Translations under genes and position numbers: made by a program
Part shown: piece by piece, positions 8,428 through 16,399 of the stretch
Position numbering within the stretch: the first letter of the stretch is position 1
Layout: each line of letters begins with the position of its first letter
The notes under the pieces: model-generated
Told to the model about the DNA's origin: nothing
Databases searched by the model: none
The model's input: the letters and a program-made list of their open reading frames with translations, nothing else
Origin: Terriglobus sp. TAA 43
GTDB taxonomy: Bacteria; Acidobacteriota; Terriglobia; Terriglobales; Acidobacteriaceae
Reading direction: 5' to 3'
NCBI RefSeq assembly: GCF_000800015.1
Contig: NZ_JUGR01000001.1
Location: 1,922,001-1,986,000, forward strand
Length of the DNA stretch: 64,000 nucleotides

Positions 8428-9534
8428 TTACAAGCCGACTTCCACCTTACGAACCGGAGCGGCGTACAGTCGTCCTCGCAACCAGAAGGCCACCTTCACT
8501 AACCCAATCAGCGCGGGCACTTCGATGAGCGGCCCAACAACCCCCACAAAAGCCTCGCCCGAGTTCAAACCAAAGACAGCCACAGCAACAGCAATCGCCA
8601 ACTCAAAGTTGTTGCCTGCCGCAGTGAACGACAACGTGGCAGATTGTGCGTAATCCGCTCCAAGCTGCTTGCCCATAAAGAAGCTCACCACAAACATGAT
8701 GAGGAAGTAAATCACCAGCGGAATCGTAATCCTCACCACATCCAGCGGAAGCCGCACAATCAAGTCGCCCTTAAGCGAGAACATCACAAGGATGGTGAAA
8801 AGGAGCGCCACAAGCGTAAGCGGACTGATGCGCGGCACAAAGCGAGTCCGATACCACTCCTCACCTCTAGCTCGAATCAGCACGAAGCGTGTCAGAAACC
8901 CCGCAACAAACGGCACGCCAAGATACAGGCCAACACTCTTCGCAATATCGACAATGCCAATCGAAACAACGCTTCCAGTCAGCCCGAACCACTTCGGCAA
9001 AACCGTCAGGAACATCCACGCATACACGCTATAAAACAGCACCTGAAAGACGCTATTAATGGCCACAAGCCCAGCGACATAATCTGTGTCGCCCTCTGCC
9101 AGTTCATTCCAAACAAGCACCATCGCAATGCAACGCGCAATACCAATCAGAATCAAGCCACGCATGTAGGCCGGTTCGCCACGCAGGAAAACAATGGCAA
9201 GCAGGAACATCAGCACCGGCCCAATCAGCCAGTTCTGCACCAGCGAAAGACCAAGCACGCGTTTGTTACGAAACACCTCGCCAAGTTTTTCGTAGCGCAC
9301 CTTTGCCAACGGCGGAAACATCATCACGATGAGGCCAATGGCAATAGGAATGTTTGTCGTTCCGCTCTGGAATCCATTCACGAAAGTCGCAGACGACGGC
9401 ATGAAGTGACCGATTGCAACGCCAATCGCCATCGCAAGAAAAATCCATAGCGTTAGAAAACGGTCCAGAAACGAAAGCCGCTTGCGCGCTGCAGGAGCGC
9501 AGATCTGGCCATTGGTAAAGGAAGCGGTGGCCAT
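8428..9534 (-). CDS. acr3: Arsenite efflux permease, ACR3 type
   Basis: A 368-residue inner-membrane carrier with about ten membrane helices that exports arsenite using the proton-motive force. The family-defining cysteine is in [14 protein letters not shown] (C135), and [19 protein letters not shown] near residues 61-79 is the conserved second-helix region. It is the second gene of arsR-acr3: the arsR stop and the acr3 start share one base (TAATG at 9532-9536), a layout that favours translational coupling. Regulation should be by ArsR at the dyads near 9968-10006. Often annotated arsB, but the sequence belongs to the ACR3/BASS fold group, not classical ArsB. Confidence 0.95.
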   Translation of the reverse strand: MATASFTNGQICAPAARKRLSFLDRFLTLWIFLAMAIGVAIGHFMPSSATFVNGFQSGTTNIPIAIGLIVMMFPPLAKVRYEKLGEVFRNKRVLGLSLVQNWLIGPVLMFLLAIVFLRGEPAYMRGLILIGIARCIAMVLVWNELAEGDTDYVAGLVAINSVFQVLFYSVYAWMFLTVLPKWFGLTGSVVSIGIVDIAKSVGLYLGVPFVAGFLTRFVLIRARGEEWYRTRFVPRISPLTLVALLFTILVMFSLKGDLIVRLPLDVVRITIPLVIYFLIMFVVSFFMGKQLGADYAQSATLSFTAAGNNFELAIAVAVAVFGLNSGEAFVGVVGPLIEVPALIGLVKVAFWLRGRLYAAPVRKVEVGL

Positions 9535-9944
9535 TAGCAGGTCTCACAGCACGGTTCAGAAATTGACGCAGGGATTGGCGCTCCATCCAGTGCGTACTTC
9601 GCCGGAGAGCAACAGGCCTTACTCAGCCGCGCTTTGTCCATCTGCATCGACTTCTCTTCTTTCAATGAAGCAAGTGTCTGCTTAAGAATCTGTGTCGCAC
9701 CAACATGCGCAGGCATCACGATGCGATAGTGCATCCACTTACCTTCGCGTCGCGCTGAAACAATTCCGGCCTTGCGAAGATAAGCAAGATGCCGCGAAAT
9801 CTTCGGCTGTGGCGCATCAAGAATTTCAACGAAGTAGCAGACGCAGACTTCCTGCTCCCCCATCAGGTTGAGCAATCGCAGGCGCGTCCTGTCCCCCAAC
9901 GCCTGAAAGAACTGCTCCATGTCGAATTCCGTTTTTCGTGCCAT
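9534..9944 (-). CDS. arsR: ArsR-family metalloregulator with Cys-rich tail
   Basis: A 136-residue winged-helix repressor expected to leave DNA when arsenite binds. The CVC pair (C34, C36) sits at the start of the recognition region, as in the classical ELCVCDL site, and the helix-turn-helix runs about residues 43-62. The C terminus adds CCSPA (C111, C112) and ends PCCETC (C132, C133, C136), which is longer and more Cys-rich than usual and may bind extra metalloid. The start has no ribosome site and the likely -10 box lies about 7 nt from the ATG, so the mRNA may be leaderless. The CCSPA motif recurs in ArsM. Confidence 0.95.
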   Translation of the reverse strand: MARKTEFDMEQFFQALGDRTRLRLLNLMGEQEVCVCYFVEILDAPQPKISRHLAYLRKAGIVSARREGKWMHYRIVMPAHVGATQILKQTLASLKEEKSMQMDKARLSKACCSPAKYALDGAPIPASISEPCCETC

Positions 9945-9950
9945 GTTATA

Positions 9951-10006
9951 TATATACGCATTGACGAATATGTATGCAATACATATATTCGCTTTAGCAA
10001 ATATAT
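9951..10006. promoter_or_regulatory. Divergent ars promoters and ArsR operator dyads
   Basis: For arsM: -35 TTGACG (9961-9966), 17-nt spacer, -10 TATATT (9984-9989). For arsR on the minus strand: -35 TTGCAT (9974-9979), 17-nt spacer, -10 TATATA (9951-9956). Two dyads cover them. The first, ATATGTAT gca ATACATAT (9968-9986), spans the arsR -35. The second, ATATATTCGC ttta GCAAATATAT (9983-10006, one mismatch), spans the arsM -10 and start point. Both could be occupied by ArsR and silence the two units together. Assignment to ArsR is inferred from position. Confidence 0.75.
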
Positions 10007-10013
10007 GAGGAAC

Positions 10014-10892
10014 ATGTCAGAGATTCTGGATTCGGTAAAAGCAAAGTACGGCGCGGTGGCAGAGAGTTCCCTCTCCAGCAACCATGCGGGCGTGAAGGCC
10101 GTCGCGGAAGCCTTCGGTTACAGCGCCGAAGAGCTAACTTCCATTCCCGCAGAAGCCAACATGGGTCTCTCCTGCGGCAACCCAACAGCCACTGCAAACC
10201 TGCGAACCGGCGAAGTGGTTGTGGACCTGGGCTCTGGCGGTGGACTTGACGTGTTCCTCGCCTCCCAACAGATCGGACCAACAGGCAAGGCCATCGGCAT
10301 CGACATGACAGCCGCAATGATTGAACGTGCAAAGTCGAATGCGGAGAAGGGTGATTACACCAATGTCGAATTCCACTTGGCTAACATCGACAACATTCCG
10401 CTGCCTGACGCTTCGGTCGATTGCGTCATCTCCAACTGCGTTCTAAACCTTGCGCCAGATAAGCCCGCAGTCTTCCGCGAAATCGCACGCATCCTTAAGC
10501 CCGGAGGCCGCTTGGCAGTGAGCGATATCGCGCTCAAGAAAGAATTGCCAGAGGCTATCGCGACAAGCCTTGCTGCGTATGTCGGCTGTATAGCTGGAGC
10601 AATCCGCATTGAAACCTATCGCGAAGAACTATTGAAAGCCGGGTTCGAGTATGTCGAAATCGTCGACAACGGCTCCGATCTGAACGCATACAAGAAAGTT
10701 GAAAATCAAGCCGGGTGCTGCTCCCCCGCCATGAATGAGTCCAACCCGTTCGCCGTGGTTCAGGAAGCATGCTGTACACCTGAACCAACGGCCACCAGTT
10801 TGCATAATGACTTGTCTGCGCTGCTCGACACCTACGACGTAAATCAGGCCGCCGCCAGCGTAAAGGTCTACGCCATCAAACCCCGCCCTTAG
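10014..10892 (+). CDS. arsM: Arsenite S-adenosylmethionine methyltransferase
   Basis: A 292-residue class I methyltransferase that methylates arsenite to volatile or less toxic methylarsenicals. The SAM-binding loop is DLGSGGGLD (71-79). The arsenic-binding cysteines of the family appear at C54 (LSCGNP) and C192 (VGCIAG); further pairs C235-C236 (GCCSPA) and C253-C254 (ACCTP) lie in the C-terminal part. The ATG at 10014 gives the usual N terminus MSEIL; an in-frame ATG at 10005 adds three residues, and a far-upstream extension overlaps arsR and is not real. The ribosome site (GAGG, close spacing) is weak. The gene is followed by arsC after 19 nt. Confidence 0.93.
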   Translation: MSEILDSVKAKYGAVAESSLSSNHAGVKAVAEAFGYSAEELTSIPAEANMGLSCGNPTATANLRTGEVVVDLGSGGGLDVFLASQQIGPTGKAIGIDMTAAMIERAKSNAEKGDYTNVEFHLANIDNIPLPDASVDCVISNCVLNLAPDKPAVFREIARILKPGGRLAVSDIALKKELPEAIATSLAAYVGCIAGAIRIETYREELLKAGFEYVEIVDNGSDLNAYKKVENQAGCCSPAMNESNPFAVVQEACCTPEPTATSLHNDLSALLDTYDVNQAAASVKVYAIKPRP

Positions 10893-10911
10893 TTCTGAGA
10901 GAACAGGAAAA

Positions 10912-11313
10912 ATGAAGACTGTAATTTTCGCTTGTGTTCACAATGCCGGCCGCTCACAGATGGCCGCTGCATTCTTCAATGCGCTTGCAGACCCATCCAA
11001 AGCGCGAGCGGTATCAACAGGAACCGAGCCCGGCACACACGTCCACCCTGAGGTTCTGGAAGTCATGCGCGAGATCGGTATCGACCTCAGCACCGCGCAG
11101 CCGCAAAAGCTCACTGAGGAGCTGGCTCGCACCGCCGATCTCCTCATCACCATGGGCTGCGGCGAGAAGTGCCCTTACGTGCCAGGGCTACGCCGTGACG
11201 ACTGGCCACTACGCGATCCCAAAGGACTCCCCATCGAACAGGTCCGTACGATTCGCGAGGAAGTGAAACAAAGAGTCGAGAACCTTTTGCAAGCCGAGGC
11301 CATTTCCACTTAA
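10912..11313 (+). CDS. arsC: Arsenate reductase, thioredoxin-coupled LMW-phosphatase type
   Basis: A 133-residue cytoplasmic enzyme that reduces arsenate to arsenite, the form exported by ACR3 and methylated by ArsM. The low-molecular-weight phosphatase P-loop is C8-VHNAGR-S (C8, R14). The redox cysteines that shuttle the disulfide are C83 and C87 in MGCGEKCP, spaced by three residues and so closer than the classical C82/C89 pair. The conserved acid lies in RRDDWPLRDPKG. AGGAAAA directly precedes the ATG. It is co-transcribed with arsM. Confidence 0.95.
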   Translation: MKTVIFACVHNAGRSQMAAAFFNALADPSKARAVSTGTEPGTHVHPEVLEVMREIGIDLSTAQPQKLTEELARTADLLITMGCGEKCPYVPGLRRDDWPLRDPKGLPIEQVRTIREEVKQRVENLLQAEAIST

Positions 11314-11331
11314 GTTGCGGGGGAACATCGT

Positions 11332-11590
11332 CGTAACGGCACGAGTGCCTGTCAAGCCCCGATACCATTCAAACCCAACAATCCAAAAGAAATAGAGTTG
11401 GCATGGTATTTCCGCCAAATCGCTAAAATAGAAACAAAGAGGAAAAGGGCCGCGCATTTGCGCGGCCCTAACTCTTTTAGAAAGACGATTTTGCCCCTAA
11501 CCCCAATGGGCAGACGATTTTACAGCCACTCCAGCCGTAACCCCAATAGAAAGACGATTTTAGAAAAACGAGGGGGAGGGGGTACCCCAC
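11332..11590 (+). repeat. Interspersed repeat, copy A
   Basis: This non-coding element is matched in reverse orientation by 28767-28990. Shared blocks in order are AACGGCACGA...GTGC..GTCAAGCCC, then CCAAAAGAAATA followed by AGTTGGCATGGTATTTCC (11383-11413), then three 24-nt units that each run from TAAC to AGACGATTTT (11469-11492, 11498-11521, 11538-11561), then AGAAAAAC and a GGGGTACCCC end. The spacers between units are 5 and 16 nt in both copies. Copy A also carries about 40 extra nt with a strong hairpin at 11447-11468. It fills most of the 339-nt gap after arsC. Confidence 0.92.
11447..11478 (+). terminator. Hairpin inside repeat copy A, probable arsC terminator
   Basis: Perfect stem GGGCCGCGC (11447-11455) / GCGCGGCCC (11460-11468), loop ATTT, followed by TAACTCTTTT. 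It lies 134 nt after the arsC stop and is absent from repeat copy B. Confidence 0.65.
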
Positions 11591-11652
11591 CTTACGGTGT
11601 CGTAGGAAGACACTTCTGAATCGTTTCAGAATGCTGGTAGGATTGCTGCGCC

Positions 11653-12141
11653 ATGCGATTCGCTTCCACTGCGCTGCTGATCTTCCTTGCCGCTCCTCTT
11701 CTCCACGCGCAGGGTCGCGGCGGTGACGACGACCACAAACCCGTCAACGACACCGCGACGATCCATTACACCTGCGCGGTTGACGGCGTACAGATCGTCT
11801 CCGACAGCGAGTCCGGCCAACACTACACGGACACATCACCCAAGGTGAAGTACATCCTTCCCATCGAAGGCGCACGCGCACGCGGCGAGTGGAATGAGGT
11901 GGAACGCCTCGCGCAACTCTCCATCGTAGCCGCGCCCAAGTGCTATCGACCCTACTTCAGCCACGCGCAGTACCTCATGCACCAGTGCAAGCTGCCCGAG
12001 GCAAAGGTAGCCCTGGAAGACTTCCTCCAGAAGGCCGAACACGCGCCAGGATATGAGCAGTATGTGACCGTAGCGAAGAGCGCCATGGAGACGATCGATA
12101 GCGGCCGCGATCCAACAGGCTGCACTGCACCGCCGAAGTAG
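11653..12141 (+). CDS. Secreted hypothetical protein
   Basis: A 162-residue protein with a clear signal peptide (LLIFLAAPLLHAQ, cleavage after about residue 20). The mature part starts with an acidic GRGGDDDH stretch and contains four cysteines (in YTCAV, KCYRP, HQCKL and TGCTA) that could form two disulfides. The helical middle (residues about 75-150, EGARARGEWNEVERLAQLSI onward) resembles one or two TPR-like repeats. No family recognised. It lies between the repeat element and a convergent gene, with 7 nt to the latter's stop. Confidence 0.75.
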   Translation: MRFASTALLIFLAAPLLHAQGRGGDDDHKPVNDTATIHYTCAVDGVQIVSDSESGQHYTDTSPKVKYILPIEGARARGEWNEVERLAQLSIVAAPKCYRPYFSHAQYLMHQCKLPEAKVALEDFLQKAEHAPGYEQYVTVAKSAMETIDSGRDPTGCTAPPK

Positions 12142-12148
12142 GACGGAC

Positions 12149-13141
12149 TTACTTCCGCCGCAGCTCCACAATGGCAAACGCCATCACAGCCAGCGACCCC
12201 AGCGCAATCACCAGCATCACCGCGGTGCGCACTCCTGCACTTACCCGCAGCACAGGCGCTGGCGTCTGCGGCATCTGGTAAGACGGGTTGGCCGCCATCG
12301 GCCCCATCGCAGCCAGCAGAGGTTGCGCGCTGGGCCGGAAGCGTAGCGCATAGTCATAACGCGGTGGAACCGCCGTCGCATCACCCAGCAGCATATGCAC
12401 CGCTGACATGGACCGTGGCTGGTAGCAGATCTCCCTCCGCCGCATCTCCAGCACAATGGCCTGCGGCGCGCCGCCATGATCCACCACGTGCACCAGTATG
12501 TCCGCAGGCTCCTGCAGGTTAGCCCCAATGGTGAACGGCACAACCGGATGGTCTGCAGTCAGCACCGCACGCAGCTCCTCCGCCTGTCCCAGGTTCATGC
12601 GGGCCGACGCACGTAACTCCACCTTTGCCTCCGCCTTGGGCGCAGGTACGATCCGCACACGTTCCACCGGCACATGCGCGGAGAGCAGGGTCTCGTTGTA
12701 GTAGGTATCGGGCACATCTCCCATCTGCAGTCCAGCGACACCCGCCGCAGGTTGCGGCAGTAGCCGTATGGTCTGCACCGGCTCATACAGGGCGCGGTCG
12801 TCCGTAGGTGGCGCGGCAGCATCACCCACGCGGGTGTCGAAGCTCACATCCATGGCATACGGCAGTTCCTGCCCATCCTGCACCAGCCGCACATCCCGCA
12901 ACCCCGGCGCGGCATGGGCATACAGGTCGGCGTCCACTACCACGCACTGCTCCGCCATGGGAGTAGCAGCAGGCGGCAACAGCACCCTCTGCCACCGCGC
13001 AGCCGTCCCATCCACCGGGCTTGACACGGACGCCTCGGGAGCAGCCCCATCCTGCGCCGTCACCCCTACCGCCCCCATCACAGCCACGGAAGCAAAAGCA
13101 ATGAAAGCAAAGGAACCGGCAATGGCAACGGAAAACTTCAT
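12149..13141 (-). CDS. DUF3999-like envelope protein
   Basis: A 330-residue exported protein: signal peptide at 1-29, a large beta-rich extracytoplasmic region, and a single membrane helix near the C terminus (VMLVIALGSLAVMAFAIVEL) followed by LRRK. The early segment WQRVLLPPAA and then LRDVRLVQDGQELPYAMD has the layout of DUF3999 proteins, which have no known activity. The ATG at 13141 is used; a longer frame to 13444 runs through the divergent regulator gene and is rejected. It is divergent from the REC-HPt gene with 43 nt between them. Confidence 0.78.
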   Translation of the reverse strand: MKFSVAIAGSFAFIAFASVAVMGAVGVTAQDGAAPEASVSSPVDGTAARWQRVLLPPAATPMAEQCVVVDADLYAHAAPGLRDVRLVQDGQELPYAMDVSFDTRVGDAAAPPTDDRALYEPVQTIRLLPQPAAGVAGLQMGDVPDTYYNETLLSAHVPVERVRIVPAPKAEAKVELRASARMNLGQAEELRAVLTADHPVVPFTIGANLQEPADILVHVVDHGGAPQAIVLEMRRREICYQPRSMSAVHMLLGDATAVPPRYDYALRFRPSAQPLLAAMGPMAANPSYQMPQTPAPVLRVSAGVRTAVMLVIALGSLAVMAFAIVELRRK

Positions 13142-13184
13142 CACACTCGATTCAGCCGATTGTAGAACCCTGTACAGTGCTTGC

Positions 13185-13874
13185 ATGGAACGCCTTCTCC
13201 TGATTGACGACGACGAGACCACTCGGGAAGTGCTGACGCTCCTACTCACCGCCGAAGGATGGGTTGTAACCGAAGCCGCCAGCGGCGAGGAAGCCCTGGC
13301 AATGGCGCCGTCAATCGCACCCGAAGTCATCCTCAGCGACCTCCAGATGCCCGGTATAAGCGGGGAGGAACTAGCCTCCCATCTGCGCTCCGCCTGTCCC
13401 AACAAGCCCATGCTGCTGGCCATGACCGCCACACCCAAGGGCAACGTCCCAGGCTACGACGGCATCCTGACCAAGCCCTTCGCCCCCTCCGAAGTCCGCC
13501 GTATCTCCAAGCCCCCAACTACTCTGGAACAGGACCAGACCATCGACCCGACCACCTTCCAGCGCATCCGGAGGGCCATGACCATGCCCCAGCTCCGTGC
13601 CCTCTACGACTTCGCCCTCACCGACGCGGAGCAGCGGGTACACCGTATGGAGGCCGCCGCCACCGCCGACGACCCCACCACCCTCCACAACGAAGCCCAC
13701 GCCATGAAGGGCTCCTGCGGCATGATCGGTGCCACCCGTCTGCGCACATTAGCATCCACGCTAGAAGACGTCGGATTGGCGAGTTCGATGCCACCCCCCG
13801 TCTTTCCGGAATTTCTTCGGGAAATCAATCACATACGCCGTATGCTGGATGAGCTTCTTTTGCGCGAGTTCTAG
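13185..13874 (+). CDS. Response regulator receiver fused to HPt domain
   Basis: A 229-residue phosphorelay protein. The receiver (1-108) has the acidic pair D8-D10, phosphoacceptor D52 in ILSDLQMPG and K97 in TKPF. After a short linker an HPt four-helix bundle (about 118-229) carries H172 in AHAMKGSCG, the phosphotransfer site. There is no kinase and no DNA-binding domain, so it should relay phosphate between partners encoded elsewhere. The NarL-type regulator starts 46 nt downstream and is the obvious candidate partner. The true start is the ATG at 13185; the frame extends 417 nt upstream only as a shadow. Confidence 0.88.
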   Translation: MERLLLIDDDETTREVLTLLLTAEGWVVTEAASGEEALAMAPSIAPEVILSDLQMPGISGEELASHLRSACPNKPMLLAMTATPKGNVPGYDGILTKPFAPSEVRRISKPPTTLEQDQTIDPTTFQRIRRAMTMPQLRALYDFALTDAEQRVHRMEAAATADDPTTLHNEAHAMKGSCGMIGATRLRTLASTLEDVGLASSMPPPVFPEFLREINHIRRMLDELLLREF

Positions 13875-13919
13875 CGCCGTCAGAGAAAGCATTGGCGATA
13901 ACCGTTGGAGACCAGGACT

Positions 13920-14633
13920 TTGCAGAAGAGCGCACCGAGCGGTAGTTCCCAGACGAGTCCCCGTTCCGGCACACCCAGCATCCGGCTGGTAGTCGCGGAC
14001 GATCATCCCGTAGTCCGTTTTGGCGTGAAGAACATGCTGATGATGGATCCGGGCTTTGAAGTGGTTGCCGAGGCTGAAGACGGCGAGGACGCCATTACCC
14101 AAACCCTGGAGCATGAGCCAGACCTCCTGCTGCTGGACCTGCAGATGCCCAAACTGCCTGGTCTGGAGGCAATGCGCGCGATCATGTCGAAGTCACCGCG
14201 GGTAAAAATCATCCTGCTGACCAGCACAATCTCCACGCAACAGGTCATCGAAGCCCTACAGATTGGCGCACGCGGCATTGTGTTGAAGGATTCCGTTGCG
14301 GGCGATCTGAGCGAAGCGATCCGCGCCGTTGCAAGCGGAGATTATTGGATCGGCGGCGAGCGCGTCGTGAACCTGCTGCAGGCACTGCATGGCCTGATGA
14401 TGCAGGCATCTGCCGTGCCCGAGAAGAAGACCTTCGGCCTCACGCCACGTGAGCTGGAAGTGGTGCAGTGCATTGTCGAAGGTTGCTCTAACAAGGACAT
14501 TGCGAAGCAGTTCACCATTAGCGAAGAGACGGTGAAGCGTCATCTCTCGAACACGTTCGATAAGACAGGCGTATCCACACGACTGGAACTGGCACTGTTC
14601 GCCATCTCGCACAAGCTGGTAGAGCCGGTTTAG
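13920..14633 (+). CDS. NarL/FixJ-type response regulator
   Basis: A 237-residue DNA-binding regulator: receiver domain (about 20-140) with D27/D28, phosphoacceptor D73 in LLLLDLQMP and K123, then a LuxR-type helix-turn-helix (about 168-230; LTPRELEVVQCIVEGCSNKD, SEETVKRHLSNTFDK). The start is a TTG at 13920 with GGAG 9 nt upstream; TTG 13905 is the alternative. It probably works with the REC-HPt protein just upstream, since no sensor kinase is nearby. Confidence 0.9.
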   Translation: MQKSAPSGSSQTSPRSGTPSIRLVVADDHPVVRFGVKNMLMMDPGFEVVAEAEDGEDAITQTLEHEPDLLLLDLQMPKLPGLEAMRAIMSKSPRVKIILLTSTISTQQVIEALQIGARGIVLKDSVAGDLSEAIRAVASGDYWIGGERVVNLLQALHGLMMQASAVPEKKTFGLTPRELEVVQCIVEGCSNKDIAKQFTISEETVKRHLSNTFDKTGVSTRLELALFAISHKLVEPV

Positions 14634-14665
14634 TCAACCCGTCCAACGGTCGTAGACTGTTAGGG

Positions 14666-15952
14666 ATGCCGATTTCGCTTTTCAACTCGGACGACAAGCC
14701 GAGAAAGCCAAGTTTCTTTGAACGTGTTCGCTCTGCCGTAACCGGCGAGAGCGCTGAATCTGCCACGCCTGCTGAGGAACTACCTTCCATTCCTGCGGAA
14801 GCCGCAGCTTCGCAAAACGCATACGAACTGCCCGCAAGCGAGGTTGAAGAGGCTCTGCCAGTCGAAGCGTTGGCGGACCCCGTTTCCGCAACTACCAGCG
14901 AAGCCGTTGAATACATACCGGCACCGCAGGCGACGACGCCTGCTCCCGCCCGCGTAGCAGATACTCAACGCAACGAGTTTGGTCTGAAGCCCATGACCTC
15001 CACATTTTCCTTTGGAGGCTATGCCAGCGAAGCCGAGGAAGACGCCAGCTTCATGGGCAAGATGCGTGATGCTGTGGAACGCACACGCTCGCAATTAGGA
15101 GCAGGGCTGGACAACGTTCTTGCCCTGGGCCGTACTGTTGATGAGGACACACTCGATGAGCTGGAAGCCGTTCTTCTAACCGCGGATATTGGCAGTACAA
15201 CGACCAGCGAAATCATGCGAAACCTGCGTCAGCGCGCACTCCGTGAGAAGGCAACCACGGACGAGCTGAAGCAGATGCTCAAGGAAGAGCTTCGCGCCAT
15301 CCTCGACTCCGTGGAACAGCCCACGAATCATCCTGCGCAATCGCCCGAAGTCATCATGATGGTTGGCGTGAACGGCACGGGCAAGACCACCACCAGTGGC
15401 AAGCTGGCTGCGCTGTATGGCACGCATGGACGCAAGGCACTCCTATGCGCAGCTGATACTTTTCGCGCTGCGGCAATTGAGCAGCTTGAGGTGTGGGCAC
15501 AGCGTTCCGGCGTAGACATCATCAAGACCAAACAGGGTGGCGATCCCTCTGCCGCGCTCTATGACTCGCTGACTGCAGGCAAAGCGCGCGGTGCGGATAT
15601 CGTCATTGTCGATACCGCAGGGCGCCTGCACAACAAGGCCGGCCTGATGGCCGAGTTGGACAAGATGCGGCGCACCGCGCAGAAGCTGGTGCCGGGCGCT
15701 CCTCATCAGGTGTTCCTCGTGCTCGACGCGACGACCGGACAGAACGGTATGCAGCAGGCTCGCCTGTTTACTGAGAGTGCAGGCGTTACTGGCATTGTGC
15801 TGACAAAATTGGATGGAACCGCAAAAGGCGGCATCGTTATCGCCATTGCGCGCGAACTCAAGCTTCCCGTGGTCTTTGCAGGTGTGGGTGAAAAGATGGA
15901 AGACATTCTCCCGTTCAACAGCGACGCATTTCTCGATTCACTGCTGGGGTAA
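14666..15952 (+). CDS. ftsY: Signal recognition particle receptor FtsY
   Basis: A 428-residue SRP receptor GTPase that docks ribosome-SRP complexes at the inner membrane for co-translational insertion. An acidic, low-complexity A domain (about 20-110) precedes the NG domain (about 125-428). GTPase motifs are GVNGTGKTTT (G1), the DTFRAAA segment, DTAGRLHNK (G3) and TKLDGTAKGG (G4). The C terminus ends FNSDAFLDSLLG, a normal FtsY ending. The next gene begins 3 nt after the stop. Confidence 0.97.
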   Translation: MPISLFNSDDKPRKPSFFERVRSAVTGESAESATPAEELPSIPAEAAASQNAYELPASEVEEALPVEALADPVSATTSEAVEYIPAPQATTPAPARVADTQRNEFGLKPMTSTFSFGGYASEAEEDASFMGKMRDAVERTRSQLGAGLDNVLALGRTVDEDTLDELEAVLLTADIGSTTTSEIMRNLRQRALREKATTDELKQMLKEELRAILDSVEQPTNHPAQSPEVIMMVGVNGTGKTTTSGKLAALYGTHGRKALLCAADTFRAAAIEQLEVWAQRSGVDIIKTKQGGDPSAALYDSLTAGKARGADIVIVDTAGRLHNKAGLMAELDKMRRTAQKLVPGAPHQVFLVLDATTGQNGMQQARLFTESAGVTGIVLTKLDGTAKGGIVIAIARELKLPVVFAGVGEKMEDILPFNSDAFLDSLLG

Positions 15953-15955
15953 CGC

Positions 15956-16363
15956 ATGGCACCTTTCACCATCAGCCTTCAGGTGCATCACGTATCGCGC
16001 GATCTGCACTTCCTCACAGAATCACTCGCCACACAACCAGTCTTCTGCATGAGCGCGGGCCAACAAGTTGGAGGTTCCGTCCGAAAGACGAGCGTGTGGC
16101 ATGCTCCGTTATTTCAGGGCGCCAATCAGCAGCACTTTGATCTGGCATTGGAGGGGCTTCTTCACTTTGTGAAGGAGCACGAGACAACACTCGCGGAATT
16201 TGCCGGTGAAGACGGATTGCTGGAGATGATCTTCACTTTCAAGCTGGACCCGTCAGCTGCGAAAACAGGCGACCTGGCTCATTCGGTAAATCTGCTTCCA
16301 CTTCTGCTGTACGAGCTGGCCTCGCGGCAGGTCGGCGTAAAGGTGCAGACGGCCTACGCATAA
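15956..16363 (+). CDS. Hypothetical protein, possibly DUF4279-like
   Basis: A 135-residue soluble protein with alternating strands and helices. The run from VWHAPLFQGANQQ through LALEGLLHFVKEHETTLAEF to a strand LLEMIFTFKL is reminiscent of DUF4279 (immunity-like) proteins, but the match is by eye only. The ATG lies 3 nt after the ftsY stop, so it is surely translated from the ftsY mRNA. ribD follows 36 nt later. Function unknown. Confidence 0.7.
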   Translation: MAPFTISLQVHHVSRDLHFLTESLATQPVFCMSAGQQVGGSVRKTSVWHAPLFQGANQQHFDLALEGLLHFVKEHETTLAEFAGEDGLLEMIFTFKLDPSAAKTGDLAHSVNLLPLLLYELASRQVGVKVQTAYA

Positions 16364-16399
16364 GCGTCGTTCCGCCGTGCGGTAGCATCACATGCACGG

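Noticed and set aside
9789-10013. 75-codon upstream extension of arsM
   Set aside because: It would overlap arsR and cross the divergent promoters; family members start at MSEIL-like sequence.
11469-11561. CRISPR array suggested by repeated 24-nt units
   Set aside because: Only three units, spacers of 5 and 16 nt, no cas genes, and the same arrangement at a second site.
13142-13444. N-terminal extension of the DUF3999-like protein
   Set aside because: It runs through the REC-HPt gene; the ATG at 13141 begins a normal signal peptide.
16364-16399. FMN riboswitch before ribD
   Set aside because: Only 36 nt separate the genes and no conserved FMN-aptamer blocks are visible.
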